From: Dryococelus australis
Taxonomy: Eukaryota; Arthropoda; Insecta; Phasmatodea; Phasmatidae
Direction of reading: 5' to 3'
Length of the DNA: 64,000 bases
Assembly: GCA_029891345.1 (NCBI GenBank)
Contig: CM057000.1
Span: 126,393,338 to 126,457,337, forward strand
A program made the translations under genes and the position numbers. Under the pieces are notes generated by a model that worked only from the letters and a program-made list of their open reading frames with translations, had not been told where the DNA came from and made no database searches. The stretch's first letter is position 1; every line of letters starts with the position of its first letter. This document shows, one piece after another, positions 21,635 through 33,082 of the stretch.

Positions 21635-22220
21635 GCGCATGGTAAATGAATTTCGCAGCCACTTATTTCGGAAAATACATTATCTTTTTGGATACCATTG
21701 TTGTGGCATAAGTAATATGTCTTTATTTATGCTAATGCTACCGACAACATTGAAGAATATTTTTATTGATGTAATTGAGCATCAGGTGGATTATTAAAAG
21801 TTTCTTCGGGAATATTTCCACGGTATTCCAAATGATAAAGAATGTCAGGTAATTCGCGGATATGGACTGTCACACGGATCTATGGTCAAAGCCAAGTAGA
21901 AAATATTATTTGCTAAAAATGAGCAAGGTCCTTAGTTTACGAGAAAAACACCATTAAAGTAGATAAAATGACTTTACTCCAGGTTAAACACAATATACAT
22001 CAACCGCACAAAACGTCGAAACGTCATAACAGGTGTTTTGAAGTATGCTCTGTCCGTAGCAATGCAATTTATCGTATGAAACAAAGTTTCGTATTAAAAA
22101 CACATTTTAATATAACAAAAAAAATGTGGCATACACACCACAACTGTATGATAAATAATTTTGAAAATACTAAGTGTGGTTTTTCTTTCATTGTAAAGCA
22201 GTTACTATCCTTGTGGTGGT
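21635..22220. other. No gene recognised
   Basis: AT-rich unique-looking sequence between the 164-bp array and the microsatellite. Confidence 0.55.
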
Positions 22221-22224
22221 GTTT

Positions 22225-22638
22225 ATATTTAAAGGTGATATGTATACATATATATGTATATATATGTATATAAATATATGTATATAAATATATGTATATA
22301 TGTGTATATAAATATATGTATATATGTGTGTATAAAAATATGTATATAAATATATGCATATAAATATGTGTATATAAATATATGTATATAAATAAAAAAA
22401 TAAAAAAATATATATGTATATAAATATATGTATATATGTATATAAATATGTGTATAATATATGTATATATATGTATATAAATATGTATATAGGTATAAAT
22501 ATGTATATATATATATATATGTATAAATATGTATATATATATATATGTGTGTATATATGTATGTATATACATGTATGTATGTTTGTATATATGTATGTAT
22601 AGATACATGTATATATATATATACACACATGTATGTGG

Positions 22639-22683
<45 letters not shown>

Positions 22684-22735
22684 ATATATATATATTTATA
22701 TATATAATATATATATATATATAATTGGTAATTAT
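22225..22735. repeat. Long imperfect TATG/AT microsatellite
   Basis: About 500 bp of GTATATAAATATAT, TATGTATATATG and pure AT runs. It produces several spurious open frames rich in Tyr, Ile and His (up to 185 codons on the minus strand). Confidence 0.95.
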
Positions 22736-23505
22736 TTTATTCGGTATTATTTTACTTTTATTACGATTTCATTAATTTTGTTTTAAAGATGCAATCTGGT
22801 ACATGACTGGTTTGTCTTCGTAAAACAAACATACTCGTGTTTTCTTTATTTCGGTGATTTTGCGGTCTGCCGCTAGGGACATGCGTGTAGCTGCAGCCTG
22901 TTGGAACTCACTCGTCGACTGCGGGGAGTGAAGAGTAAACTCCCACTGAGCGCGGACCTATGTACGAGCACACTGGATTCGGGGCTTCGCGTATGTCGTT
23001 GTCATGTTGGTGCTTCGCGTATGTCGTTGTCATGTTGGCGCTTTTGAAGTACGCCTTTTGCCGGTGATCGTCCATGGATACCGACGGGCAGAAACTTTCG
23101 GCTGTCAAGCAGAAACAGTTGACGCGTATTGTATTCTACTGCACCGACACTTACGAAGTTTTGGTGTGTATACCGCCAAGGTACTTTGTTTTCAATGCAT
23201 ATTTCAGCCTGCAAGTTGTCTCCCGGTAGGCTACGCTGTATGAACCACGAAAATTCAGTGAGCGAATATTTATCAGTCAATTTCTCCTGGGATCCTGGGA
23301 GAGATATGACAAGAAAGCAGGAGCATATGTGAGGTCATTCCATACCGAGCAAAGGCGGCTGGTATGTGGAGTCAAATTGGCAACCTTTGCCTTTTGAAAC
23401 ATGAAAAATATATTTTGAGATTACAACAACTTTTACTTCGCAAAAGTAATTAGGTAATTTTGTATAAAGTATATATTTAAGTGTTTATTATATATAAGTA
23501 GATAT
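22736..23505. other. No gene recognised; includes a 28-bp direct duplication
   Basis: GCTTCGCGTATGTCGTTGTC plus CATGTTGG is present at 22984 and again immediately after at 23012. The surrounding GC-richer sequence (22860-23340) holds open frames of up to 92 codons that I cannot assign. Confidence 0.55.
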
Positions 23506-23509
23506 AAAT

Positions 23510-23700
23510 AGGGGTTTCCTTGACAAGGACTGGGGGCTGCAGGTTTGCGATTCCGCCGCCATATTGGATTTCTGCTATTTTGTGATGTTCCTGACATTGA
23601 GCTTGTCGCTCATCTCGTTTACCGTCGCTATCTTGTTTCCGCCCGCTATTTTGTTTTTGGTCTGCCATTTTGTTATTTTCCTTTTTTCTTTCGAAATTCC
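23510..23700 (-). repeat. Dispersed repeat, copy 1 of a pair with 53.6 kb
   Basis: GACAAGGACTGGGGGCTGCAGG, CCGCCATATTGGAT, TTGTTTCCGCCCGCTATTTTG and GTCTGCCATTTTG correspond in order to the reverse complement of 53545-53735. The units GTTTYCGYCCGSYATNTTG are themselves short internal repeats. Confidence 0.6.
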
Positions 23701-24309
23701 CAATTTTTCCTAAAAAGTGTACTGTTTTTCCCTCGAAGTTCTTTTTTTCGCTCGAAACGTCTAGAATTTACATAGTAGTAGAAGTTTCTCGTAAATTAAT
23801 TTTTCGCTTTAGCATCCACTACAGCTATATTGACAGCTCCTAAGAAAACATCCTTATGATGTTGAGCTGCTACATTAATAACCTTACTTGGCTAAAGTTA
23901 ATAGGTCTACTGCTCCTCAATTTGCCTCAGTGACTCAATTTTCAGCCTGAGGAGCCAGGAGTCATTTTGAATTCGATGGGTTTAAGAAATGTTAATATTA
24001 AGTTAAATATATAGATAGTATTTTACTTAACTTCTAAAATTTACAGACATAAATTAATCAAGCGATATGTCTACGAACTCGTATTTACAAGGATACTGAG
24101 ATTATGATGTCAAAACCATGGATTCGTTAAAACATAATTTAAAAAAATAAAAGTTATGTATTTCATTTTATACAATTTTATTAAACTTTTATAAACAAGG
24201 GTATTGAGTGACATGTCTACAGTTTCGATTTTTTTTTTTAGACAGATTATAACATGCCATCGGAAAATATGATTATGTGACTATGACCAGAGCTATATTG
24301 AATTTTATA
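23701..24309. other. AT-rich sequence before the truncated gypsy element, nothing recognised
   Basis: No gag, protease or 5' LTR of the following element is visible here, although a full-length copy would place them on this side. Confidence 0.55.
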
Positions 24310-25336
24310 AACATATAAATGTATTACCTAGACAACATTATGGTCACCGGAAGAAAATTTTAAGACATGTGATATGCCTAGATTCTGTACTTCAAAAACT
24401 CGTTGCAGTCAACCTGAAATTAGTTCCTAAGAATTGCCACCTTTTGCAAAAGAAGATAAATTTCTTGGACCACATTAAGTCAGCCCATGGGATTGAAACA
24501 GGCCCTGAGAAGACCAGGGAAATAAGAGATTGGCCTCTATCAAAGGCTGAAACTGAAATACGACTTTTCTTGGGTTTATGTGCTTAATACCATCGATTTT
24601 GGCCTGGGCTCGCCATGACTGCCAAGTCTCTTCATTAAGTGACTGAGGCAAAAAGAAAATTTTATTAGACTCCAGAATGCAGCTTTCAAAAGACTATAAG
24701 AAGCACTGATAGCTCCCGCAGTACCGGGCTTTCTGAGTAGAGAAGGCAAATTCATTGTGGATACTGATGCTAGTGATGTAGGTATCGGGAGTGTTATCTC
24801 AGATTCAGGATGGGAAGAAGAGGCCATTGGAATACTTCAGTAAGGTGCTACACAAGCCCGAGAGGTACTACTGTGTGACACACACGGAGTTTTTGGCAGT
24901 GGTGAAGGCGATTGCACATTTTCACCCATATCTGTATGGCAGACTCTTAAACCTAAGAACTGGTTATGCTTATTTATGCTGGCTACTAAATTTCAAGAAT
25001 CCCGAAGATCAAATAGCCCAGTGGATACAGCACAGCCTAGAATATGATTTGAAATACATCACAGGTCTGGACGCCATCACAGCAATGCAGATGCACTCTC
25101 CAGAAGACCATGTGAACCATTCTGTCGTCATTGTGAATGCCAGGAGAAAGAAAGGGTGGTGTATCGTGGAAAGGAGGAGGACAAGAATTCATGACTTCAT
25201 ATCTTACGATGTGTCACATACATTGGACGAAACGGACATAAGAAATTATCAGATAATTGAACCCATATTTCATCCAATATTGGAAAGGAAGGGAATTGGG
25301 CGTCGACCAAGACAGGAGGAGATATCTAGCCTATGA
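24310..25336 (+). pseudogene. pol: Ty3/gypsy Pol: end of reverse transcriptase and RNase H, decayed
   Basis: The coding sequence opens abruptly inside the RT palm. YLDN followed by IMVTG lies at 24325-24351 where YLDDI-VTG is usual, so the second catalytic aspartate reads Asn. The RT thumb/connection (LKLVPKNCHLL, FLDHIKSAHGI, GPEKTREIRDW) fills 24400-24540. RNase H follows with IVDTDASDVGIGSV (about 24753-24794) holding the first catalytic Asp, a LEYFSKVLHKPERYY region (about 24827-24871), then TEFLAVVKAIAHFHPYLYG. Frames change near 24365, 24590 and 24800, and several stops interrupt the text. Gag, protease and the RT fingers are absent. The motif order RT-RNase H-integrase is the gypsy order. 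It shares the element with the integrase at 25337-26540 and the LTR at 26555. Confidence 0.9.
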
Positions 25337-26540
25337 ATGAGATTAAAGGCATGCCAGGCACTGTGGAATTCCCTTGCTATAAAGAATGTTGTGCTTTACA
25401 GGAACTGGGAAAGTAATGATGGGAGGCAAAGTCATTTACCAAAGTGCCGAATCCCAGAAGTGCTGGGAGAACTGCACAACACAGCAGCAGGTGGTCACTT
25501 CGGTTTAAATAAGACCCTTGACAGAATTCGAATGAGATTGTATTGCTCGCATTGTTGGGAGGATGTTGAGAAGTGGTGCCGCCTGTGTGATGTGTGTGCA
25601 GCGAGGAAGGGTCCGCGGGATAAGGGACAAGATCCCCTTCAGAAATACAATTTTGGGGCCCCGTTCGGTGGGATGGCAGGAGACATTCTCGGACCAGTAC
25701 CAATCACTGATTGGGGGATAGGTACCTTCTGATAGCACAACATTATTTGATAAAGTTGCCTGGGATTATACCGGTGCCAAATCAAGAGCCTTGCAAGGTT
25801 GCTGATGCACTTCTAGAGCATGTTTTCTCCAGGTTTGGAGTGCCGCTTGAGCTTCATTTTGATCAAGGATGCAAATTTTGAAGTAACTCTTTTCCAAGAT
25901 GTAACGAGGATTTTAGGAATGAAGAAAACCCATACCACAGCATTACATCCTCAGTCGGATGGGATAGTCGAGAATCTAAATCGTACCCTCTAACAGTATC
26001 AAGTGATCTTAATAGAAGACAACCAGAAATATTTGGACTCCAAGGTACTCTTATTTCTCCTGGAATATCGCTCGGCGGTCAACGAGCCTACAAAGGTAAC
26101 AACTTCAAGGATACTGTTTCGGAGAGAGAGCCGCCAGCCACGCTGGTGACCTGCTGTTCGGACGTCCAGTGGAATAAGAAGCAGTCACCCCAGAAAATTA
26201 CATTAAACTACGTCAAAAGTTAGGTGACATTCATCAGTTTGCCCGGAGGAACCTTAAAATTAATAGTGACAGAATGAAAACACGATATGACCGGAGAACT
26301 CCTGAAGAGCCTTTTCAAAAGGACAGCTGGTATGGTTGTACAACCCTCATGGCGGAAGGGATATTGCCCGAAGCTACAGAAAAGTTTGGAAAGTCTGTAC
26401 AGGATCCTGAAACAGATAAATTATGTGATCTACCGAATTTGTCCACAGGGTTCTTGGGCGAAGACTAAGGTTGTCGACATTGACCAACAGGCGCCGTACG
26501 AAGGTCCTGATGTTGGAGAGTCTGTTCGCGACGAACAGAT
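25337..26540 (+). pseudogene. pol: Ty3/gypsy Pol: integrase, decayed
   Basis: The HHCC zinc finger is intact: ELHN and GGHFG give the two His (residues 47 and 54 from 25337) and CDVC the two Cys (84 and 87). The catalytic core shows an Asp in AGDILGP (about 25676), an Asp in HFDQG (25861) and a Glu in IVENLNRTL (25970), so the DDE triad can still be traced, but across stops and frame changes near 25731, 25879 and 25991. The C-terminal part (26270-26540) carries MKTRYDRRT and a GPY/F-like module (SLYRILKQINYVIYR) ending DIDQQAPYE. The ORF ends just before the polypurine tract. Integrases of this class insert the cDNA and make short target duplications. Confidence 0.9.
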
Positions 26541-26554
26541 CAAGGAGGGGGCAG
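26541..26554 (+). promoter_or_regulatory. Polypurine tract (plus-strand primer site)
   Basis: CAAGGAGGGGGCAG lies directly before the 3' LTR start at 26555, the position where plus-strand DNA synthesis is primed in LTR retrotransposons. Confidence 0.75.
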
Positions 26555-27482
26555 TGTTATGGGCTGCGTCTCGCACCGGCCACGAGCTCTCTTTATACAC
26601 CGTCTGGCTCTGCGGGGAATAACCCACCTCAATCTTCCCCTGCCCCCCAGGCAGACCCGTTTCCTGCCAGTCTGCCATCCTGCTCCCCCCGGGCAGCCGG
26701 TGGAACTACTGACAATGGTGACTTAACTGGCGTCACAGCCCCTCCTCCCTACTGCTGGAGAAGCCGACAAGTGTAGAGGACGTGCAAGAATATTCTGGGA
26801 ACTAGGATCCTCGTACCAACGCGGCATTTAAAGAAATTTCTGGGCGATGGCCTACGACCCTATAAATCTTGCAGCGGTCCAACGGCCGGCAGTCTTTCTT
26901 GGACGCCAATTGGCTGATTGTGGCATCCAGGTGAAGAAGAGTGCACTGAGTGACATCGGTGAAGAGGACGTATGACAACGGGAGATTACGAGGCGACGGT
27001 GGACGAGGTGTTCGTGGTGTGAATGGGCGAGAGGGCGTGAAAGCCGACGAGTAAAGGCTAGTGTGCATGAGGGCGCTCGGAGAACTCTAGAACATTGCGG
27101 ACTGGTGGGACTTGGACTAAACTGAGGTGGGACTGAATAACATGTGATACGGACTTTATTGTAAATATTGGAACTGTCAAACATGGACATATAATTTGTA
27201 AAATAATGGAAAACATTTCGATACACTGTCTATTGGGACCGATTAATAATTATTTCATTATGTTAATTTGTTTGAGATAATTGTAAATTTTATTGATTGA
27301 AGTCATTAACTGTAAACTTCTAGTGATATAAATTTATTGTGGGATGTTGAGTCGAGGGAATTTTGTTTGTAGTTATTATAAATAAAAATAAGGAAATTGT
27401 TATTAACTTTTTTACTTAATTAAGACTTCCATCTCGTAATGATCTTAGTTTATACCACTGATATTAAGAGAAGATTGTAACA
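26555..27482 (+). mobile_element. 3' LTR of the truncated Ty3/gypsy element
   Basis: It starts TGTTATGGGC and ends GTAACA (27477-27482), 928 bp. It aligns along its length with the solo LTR at 33083-33941: AGAATATTCTGG near 26789, a TATA box CTATAAATC near 26860, GAGGTGTTCGTGGTGTGAA near 27006, CTCTAGAACATTGCGGACTGG near 27085 and GTTGAGTCGAG near 27345. No matching 5' LTR is present in the window, so the element is 5'-truncated or rearranged. Confidence 0.9.
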
Positions 27483-28921
27483 ATATGTTTAGTATTTCAA
27501 ACACAAAAATTTACGCAGATATGACAACAGACTACGGGAAACTATATTACAAGATACCGCAACCAAAATTGCATGATAGAATATTTGAGTTGTACAATTC
27601 CTAAAGTTTCAGGTTCATGTACATTGAATGTCGGGGAAACAAAGTCAAAATGTATATGTAGTGTATTTCCTAATGTGGTTGTATGAACTTTGGTATATAT
27701 GTTACTGTTAGTCACGAACATTGTCTGTATAAATTAAAGCTTTCTGAAACCAAGCATTTAGCTTAAATTAAGTAAATTGTAATTAATGACTGTGGACAAG
27801 GGCTTCTTTAGAAATGAAATGAATTTTAAACCTGCAATTAAAAGGCATTCGCGCGGTTTTGTACCTATAAAACATTTGCCATTCCATAGCAAAGGCTAGA
27901 AAAGAAACAGGGCCATTATTGGATATTGACATATTTGTGGACAAGGAACGCTTTGGAAATTGACTTAATTTATTCTTATGGTACACCCTGTGGTCTAAAA
28001 GTAATCTGTCTGCGGAGATTTATAGATAGATTATTCGTTAAACTTGGCAGGAAGCTGGCTACATTTGTGGTGCACATGTGCAAAATTCCAACAGTGTCTC
28101 CAACTTACCTTTCGAAAACATATTCTTTGTGGCTGTTATTTTGTGGCTATTCCGAACTTGCGTATATTACCCGTGCATTGTGCGCAATGTTTGTTGCTTT
28201 GATAATTGTCGTACGAAAAGTATGAAAACATCCAAGTTTCCTCTTATGTTATCTGGGGACATAGCTTGGTACAAAAGTTCAAATTGGCGAATATTCTTTA
28301 AGGACACAGATTTTCTTTCGATACTGAAGATTCTGGCAGCGCCATGACGTTTGGGATTCATGTGCACAAGTCTACACATCTTTGCTCTAGAACATAACTT
28401 GAAATAGTGCAATTGTAGACCAGTCTCCTATTCGACCACATAACAAAGTCAGCGCCGTAAACATTTGGGAATAAACGAGCATGTTTACAGAGCTAAAGAA
28501 GCGCGCAGATTCTCCAAATGAGTTATTTAAAAAAATAGTATTAAGAATTAATTTTTTCAAATATAAAGTGAATTCCTAGTGTTCGATACTTATAAAATTT
28601 TATGTTCATTTAAGGTTAAAATGGGAACATTGCTTACGTTATAACAGCTGGTGCAAAAATAGATTTCATGTACTAATATATCTTAACTTGGATTTGGAAG
28701 ACTGGAAATACCATCTGGTGTAGTGTGCGAGTTGCCATATAAAGACGAACTTTTGTATTTTTTGTTGAAAGGTCCATTCCGAGCCGAGGCGATCCGAGAG
28801 GATCAACTGCGTGCTATGTTTTAGTCGCCGCCACATGTTCGCTGTTAACCAACTATTGTGGCTGCCACGTGTCTGGGCAGGGGAGTGGGACGAAGAGAGA
28901 GAGTGAGTGAAGAGATGTGTG
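27483..28921. other. No gene recognised
   Basis: AT-rich sequence without motif. Open frames of up to 99 codons (27926-28225) match nothing I know. Confidence 0.55.
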
Positions 28922-29136
28922 GATGGCTCTTAACAGCGAGGTCTTGAGAGCCGATGAGGGTGATTGAAGTGATTATGGAGTGGCGCCGGAATGAAGGGGT
29001 GTGGGAAACGGGAGATCCAGCGGCATCGTCCGGCACGATTCCCACTTGCGAAAATCCGGTGACCCGGTCGGAGATTGAGCCCGGTTCACCGTGGTGGGAG
29101 GCGAGCGTGCTAATCGCTCAGCCACCGTGGCCCCTG
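28922..29136 (-). mobile_element. tRNA-derived SINE (minus strand)
   Basis: Read on the minus strand from 29136: GGGGCCACGGTGGCTGAGCG (A box TGGCTGAGCG-A), then GGGCTCAATCTCC as a degenerate B box, then the family body with GGATTTTCGCAAGTGGGAATCG, GCCGGACGATGCCGC, CATTCCGGCGCCAC and CATCGGCTCTCAAGACCTCG, ending TTAAGAGCC. Related copies lie at 16345, 40672 and 47010. The ...TCAAGACCTCGCTG body recalls a 3' domain common in arthropod SINEs (from memory). Confidence 0.8.
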
Positions 29137-29161
29137 GGAGGAAGACGTGAGCTGGCTGTGC

Positions 29162-29586
29162 TATAGTTTGTTCACGGTTTCTTCACACTTTTTTAAATCA
29201 AACCTTAGTAAAATCACTTCATGTATGACGTGTTTGGTTGTTTCCTAAATGTCACGTATCACGAGTGTTGTATACTTCTGATAACATAAACGTACCTTGT
29301 TTTTAGTTTAATTGATCTTTACATTTTTCTACCTATACATTTAAATAGTTCACTTAGGTATAAGTATTATTATACATAATGAGGGATAAAATAGGTATGT
29401 TGGCAATGCCTAGTAGGAAATAGTTCTTATGCAAAATAATACTACGTTGAAAGCGCACGAAACCGGTGCGTTGTCCTTTTGGTGAAATGTTCTCTACTTG
29501 GTCAAACTTTGTTTGTATATGGCGAAGAAATACCTTGCAAGCAAAACTTTTAGCAGGGCTTCCTAAAAGTTGGAAGTTAGCGCGAA
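29162..29586 (+). mobile_element. MITE family B copy
   Basis: It begins TATAGTTTGTTCACGGTTTC, matching the reverse complement of the right end at 39778. AATCAAACCTTAG, ATGACGTGTTTGGTTG, GGTATGTTGGCAATGCCTAG and GGTGCGTTGTCC correspond to the same landmarks in the other two copies. The right end is diverged (GGAAGTTAGCGCGAAC). Confidence 0.75.
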
Positions 29587-30832
29587 CAGCCTATACCAGC
29601 TGGCTCACAAACATCATGCAGCGCATCCTTACCGCTGTTACCGAAGACTGAAGACCCGATGTTTGTGAAACGGCGCATATGCTACGGGGGCAGATCTGTT
29701 GTCGCACAGCTACAGACCGGTCAGTGATGGCCAACAGTCTAGTAAGTGTGACTATGGCCGCATTCCATTTGGTACTGACAGCGCTGGCCAGTAGCATGCC
29801 AAAAGGAACGCCATCAGCGAAAATTTGCACTCCAGTAGCGCTCGGTACTGGAATCAGGTGGAACACTCGTCAGAGTTTTCAGCACGAAAAATGGCGTCTG
29901 CTATGCGTGGCGAAGCAATGGTAGGCCTAAACATTTTTTAAACATGGAATGGATAAAAATATCTTATCATTTTCGCCTGATTCAGATACATCAATTGATG
30001 TTGTGATCGAAGAATGTGAAAATATACTGTCCACCTTCATCTTCTGCAAATGACAACAACGTAACTTGCTCGTTATCCATCGCCGCCATGTTGCGTCGAC
30101 TGCTTTTACTGAGACTGCCTGACGCCCTGGATGTCAGTAGCGTCAGCCGGAGTATAGCCTCCAACCCAGACGCCACAACACCATTTCGTCAGTTACTGAT
30201 CTGCAGAATCAGTATGTGAGGAAACGTTCGTCAGTGATATCAGCTGCTGTCAGAACCAAGTGAAACGCGGCCTTTGCATGTTACACACTTGTGATTCTTG
30301 ATAATGTTGTTCTGGTGAAGTTAGTATCACTTGGATGGAGTGAGTTGGTCCAGGGCCGCGTGGTGTCACGTTGGCTTTCTGCGACGCGTCCGCGCGATGC
30401 ACACAGGTGTGTTTGCTTGGCTCGTCGTTGGAAGCTAACGTTTTGGCAGAATCATGGGAGATTTAAACGAGACTGGTTGAGTCTAACAGCTTATTTTTTT
30501 TCCATTCAGGAATTCGAGAGACGGAAATGGGCCGTCGTAATGCACTGTTCTTGATCCGCACTAACTCCGTGCATTCTGCATTTTGAGCATAGCTGAGCAA
30601 CGCGTTAACGACGTGTGTTTAAAATAATGTCCTGATTGACGAAGAGATATTTAAATCAACATTTGGAGAAAATGTTGTGGTCATTTAATTTTAGGACTTT
30701 CGGCGAATGCGCAGTTGATGCACTAAGCTGATTGTTCTAGTGTTCTGATGAACCTTATTCTGAAAATACTGCGATAGGCACAGCGATTTACTTGGACTGT
30801 TTGCGCTCTTGACAGACTTACGCCTGTCTTGG
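29587..30832. other. No gene recognised
   Basis: GC-richer than average at 29600-30250, with short open frames on both strands (up to 91 codons, minus, 29591-29866). None shows a family motif. A 34-codon ATG frame at about 29951-30055 is acidic, but too short to interpret. Confidence 0.5.
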
Positions 30833-31225
30833 TTATTTGGAATGAACGCCCACAGCAATTTCGTCATGTAGAAGTACTGCACATCGAGGTATAGTTAGTA
30901 GCTGTATCAAATATGTGTACGTTCGTTGGCTGTGAAAATACCCCTGGAAATTGAGTGACCTGGTTATTTGGAATGAACGCCCACAGCAATTTCGTCATGT
31001 AGAAGTACTGCACATCGAGGTATAGTTAGTAGCTGTATCAAATATGGGTACGTTCGTTGGCTGTGAAAATACTCCTGGAAATTGAGTGACCTGGTTATTT
31101 GGAATGAACACCCACAGCAATTTCGTCATGTAGAAGTACTGCACATCGAGGTATAGTTAGTAGCTGTAATAAATATGGGTACGTTCGTTGGCTGTGAAAA
31201 TACTCCTGGAAATTGAGTGACCTTG
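30833..31225 (+). repeat. Tandem array: three 131-bp units
   Basis: TTATTTGGAATGAACRCCCAC begins units at 30833, 30964 and 31095; all are 131 bp. The copies are almost identical (GTGTACG/GGGTACG, ACCCC/ACTCC, ATCAA/AATAA). Each unit contains TTTCGTCATGTAGAAGTACTG and GTTCGTTGGCTGTGAAAATAC. Confidence 0.95.
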
Positions 31226-31341
31226 TTTCGGCGACAAGGTACCCAGCGTTCCATTTTCTTGTCTTATCCATATAAATTCCGTTCAGGCAGCCAATCAACA
31301 ATTTGAATGGCATTTCTCCATGATGGTTGTTTGTCAAATGG

Positions 31342-31366
31342 TTTTTTTTTTTTTTTTTTTTTTTTT
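31342..31366. repeat. Poly(T), 25 nt
   Basis: Uninterrupted run of 25 T at the left border of the modular repeat field; it could be the poly(A) tail of a minus-strand retroposon. Confidence 0.85.
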
Positions 31367-33015
31367 AATCGGTTGATTGTTTCCCGAGATACGGCATTAA
31401 AAAAACTATATTATTTAATGTAGGTATATCTGATAAAATGGTGGGGAAATGAGGCTTTGCATAGACAATTTTGAATGATAAAACTGATACTGTTAGTATA
31501 CAAAGTTAAGATGAAATTTGTTTTGCAGTTTCTAAGATTTTGTGTGTACACCTTTGATTGTTGTAATATATACGTGCATACATTGTACAACGTTTCATTG
31601 GAATTAATTGCATGGTTTCGACGATATAACATACAAAACTAAATTAGCTATATCGTCGCCATTTTTAAAATAAATTAATGATAAACCGAAAACTTATCAG
31701 TCAACAAGTTCGGATGACACTAACTTACAAATTGAAGGACAAGAGAAGCTCCGTGCAGACACATTTTGTAGATGTTATATATACTTCCAGCATACGAAGT
31801 TAAGTTGGAATTGATTAAATGTTTTCGAAGATATTGCATACTAATGTTTAAATATCAAAATGGGCGCCATTTTGACATACAAGGGTCTGACATACTTGAA
31901 ACATATTTCTACATATCAACTACGGCCGTACTAGTTGATTGCCGAATTTTGTAGGTTGCTCACAATTTTATACCGAGAAATAATATAAAAACTTGATTAA
32001 TTCATGTAAAGCTATCTTAAAAAATGGCGGGTTTAAGTTTTGATTTTGGCTTATTTGAATCTTATAATAAATACTGTCAGCGTACAACATTTTTTTGAAA
32101 TTGGTTAAATGGTATAGCAGTTATACTAAAAAAAATTAAAGGTTGATATGGCCGCCATTTTGTAAATAAGTTACTAATGAAGTTTAATAACTAATATTTA
32201 ATTGGCATACCATAGTATTTCTTACATGCCAAATTTGGCGAAAACTGGTTCAGTAGTTTTCGAGACATATGTAAAATATATATATATATTTATATGCGGC
32301 GCTATCTTTCAAAATGGCCAGCAAAAGTTGTTCTTGTTTGGTTTATTTGAGGATTGTAATACATTCCGCCAGCGTACAAAATTTGGTTGAAATTGGCAAA
32401 TTATTATGATAGTTATACGAAGTAATCCTAAAATATTTGTATGGCCACCATTATGAAAATCAGTTCCTAATTTGCCTATATTTAGTTGGCATATCATAGA
32501 ATTACTTGCTAAATTTTAAGAAAATTGGTTGAGTGGTTTTTGAGATATAACATAAAAACTTTTTTTTGCAGAGCTATCTTCGAAAATGGCGCACAAAAAT
32601 TGGTACTTGTTTGACTAATATGATGATGAGTGTATTAGATACTGCCAGCGTACAAAATTTTGTTGAAATTGTTCGAACTGTATTATAGTGTTACAAAAAT
32701 AAAACTAAGATATTTGTATGCCAGCCATTCTGAAAATAAGTGTCTAATAAAGTTCAATTACTGACATTTACTTCGTCCATCATAGTATTACTAAGTGCCA
32801 AATTTGGCAAAAATAGGTTGAGTAGTTTTCGAGATATACGTAAAAGCTTTATTTTCTCGTGTGGTGCTATCTTCTAAAATAGCTGACCAGCATCAATACT
32901 CGCACCTGGTTTAAAGCTTTCAACTTGCGCTGTCAGCATACAAAAATTCGTAAAAATCGGTTGAATGGTTTCCGAGATATGACATATCGCCCTAAATGTT
33001 AAAATGGCCGCCAAA
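31367..33015 (+). repeat. Field of ~140-bp degenerate modules with two alternating cores
   Basis: A core like AAATTTGGNNAAAATTGGTTGARTRGTTTTCGAGATAT recurs near 31366, 31594, 31800, 32095, 32226, 32375, 32512, 32654, 32800 and 32936; the best-preserved stretch is spaced 130-150 bp. Between cores lies AAAATGGCNGCCA or its variants (31875, 32150, 32315, 32440, 32585, 33003). Alternate modules carry GCCAGCGTACAAAATTT and CATACCATAGTATT, so the true period is about 280 bp with two half-units. No coding potential is seen. Sequence of this style is widespread in insect repeats (from memory); the class is uncertain. Confidence 0.75.
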
Positions 33016-33082
33016 TTGAAAGTAAGTGACCGGCGTTGTGGAAAACAAAAAATATTGCGTGTCCTTACTTTGTACTATATAT

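Noticed and set aside
22069-22628. Open frames of up to 185 codons rich in Tyr, Ile and His
   Set aside because: They are translations of the TATG/AT microsatellite in all frames and have no sequence complexity.
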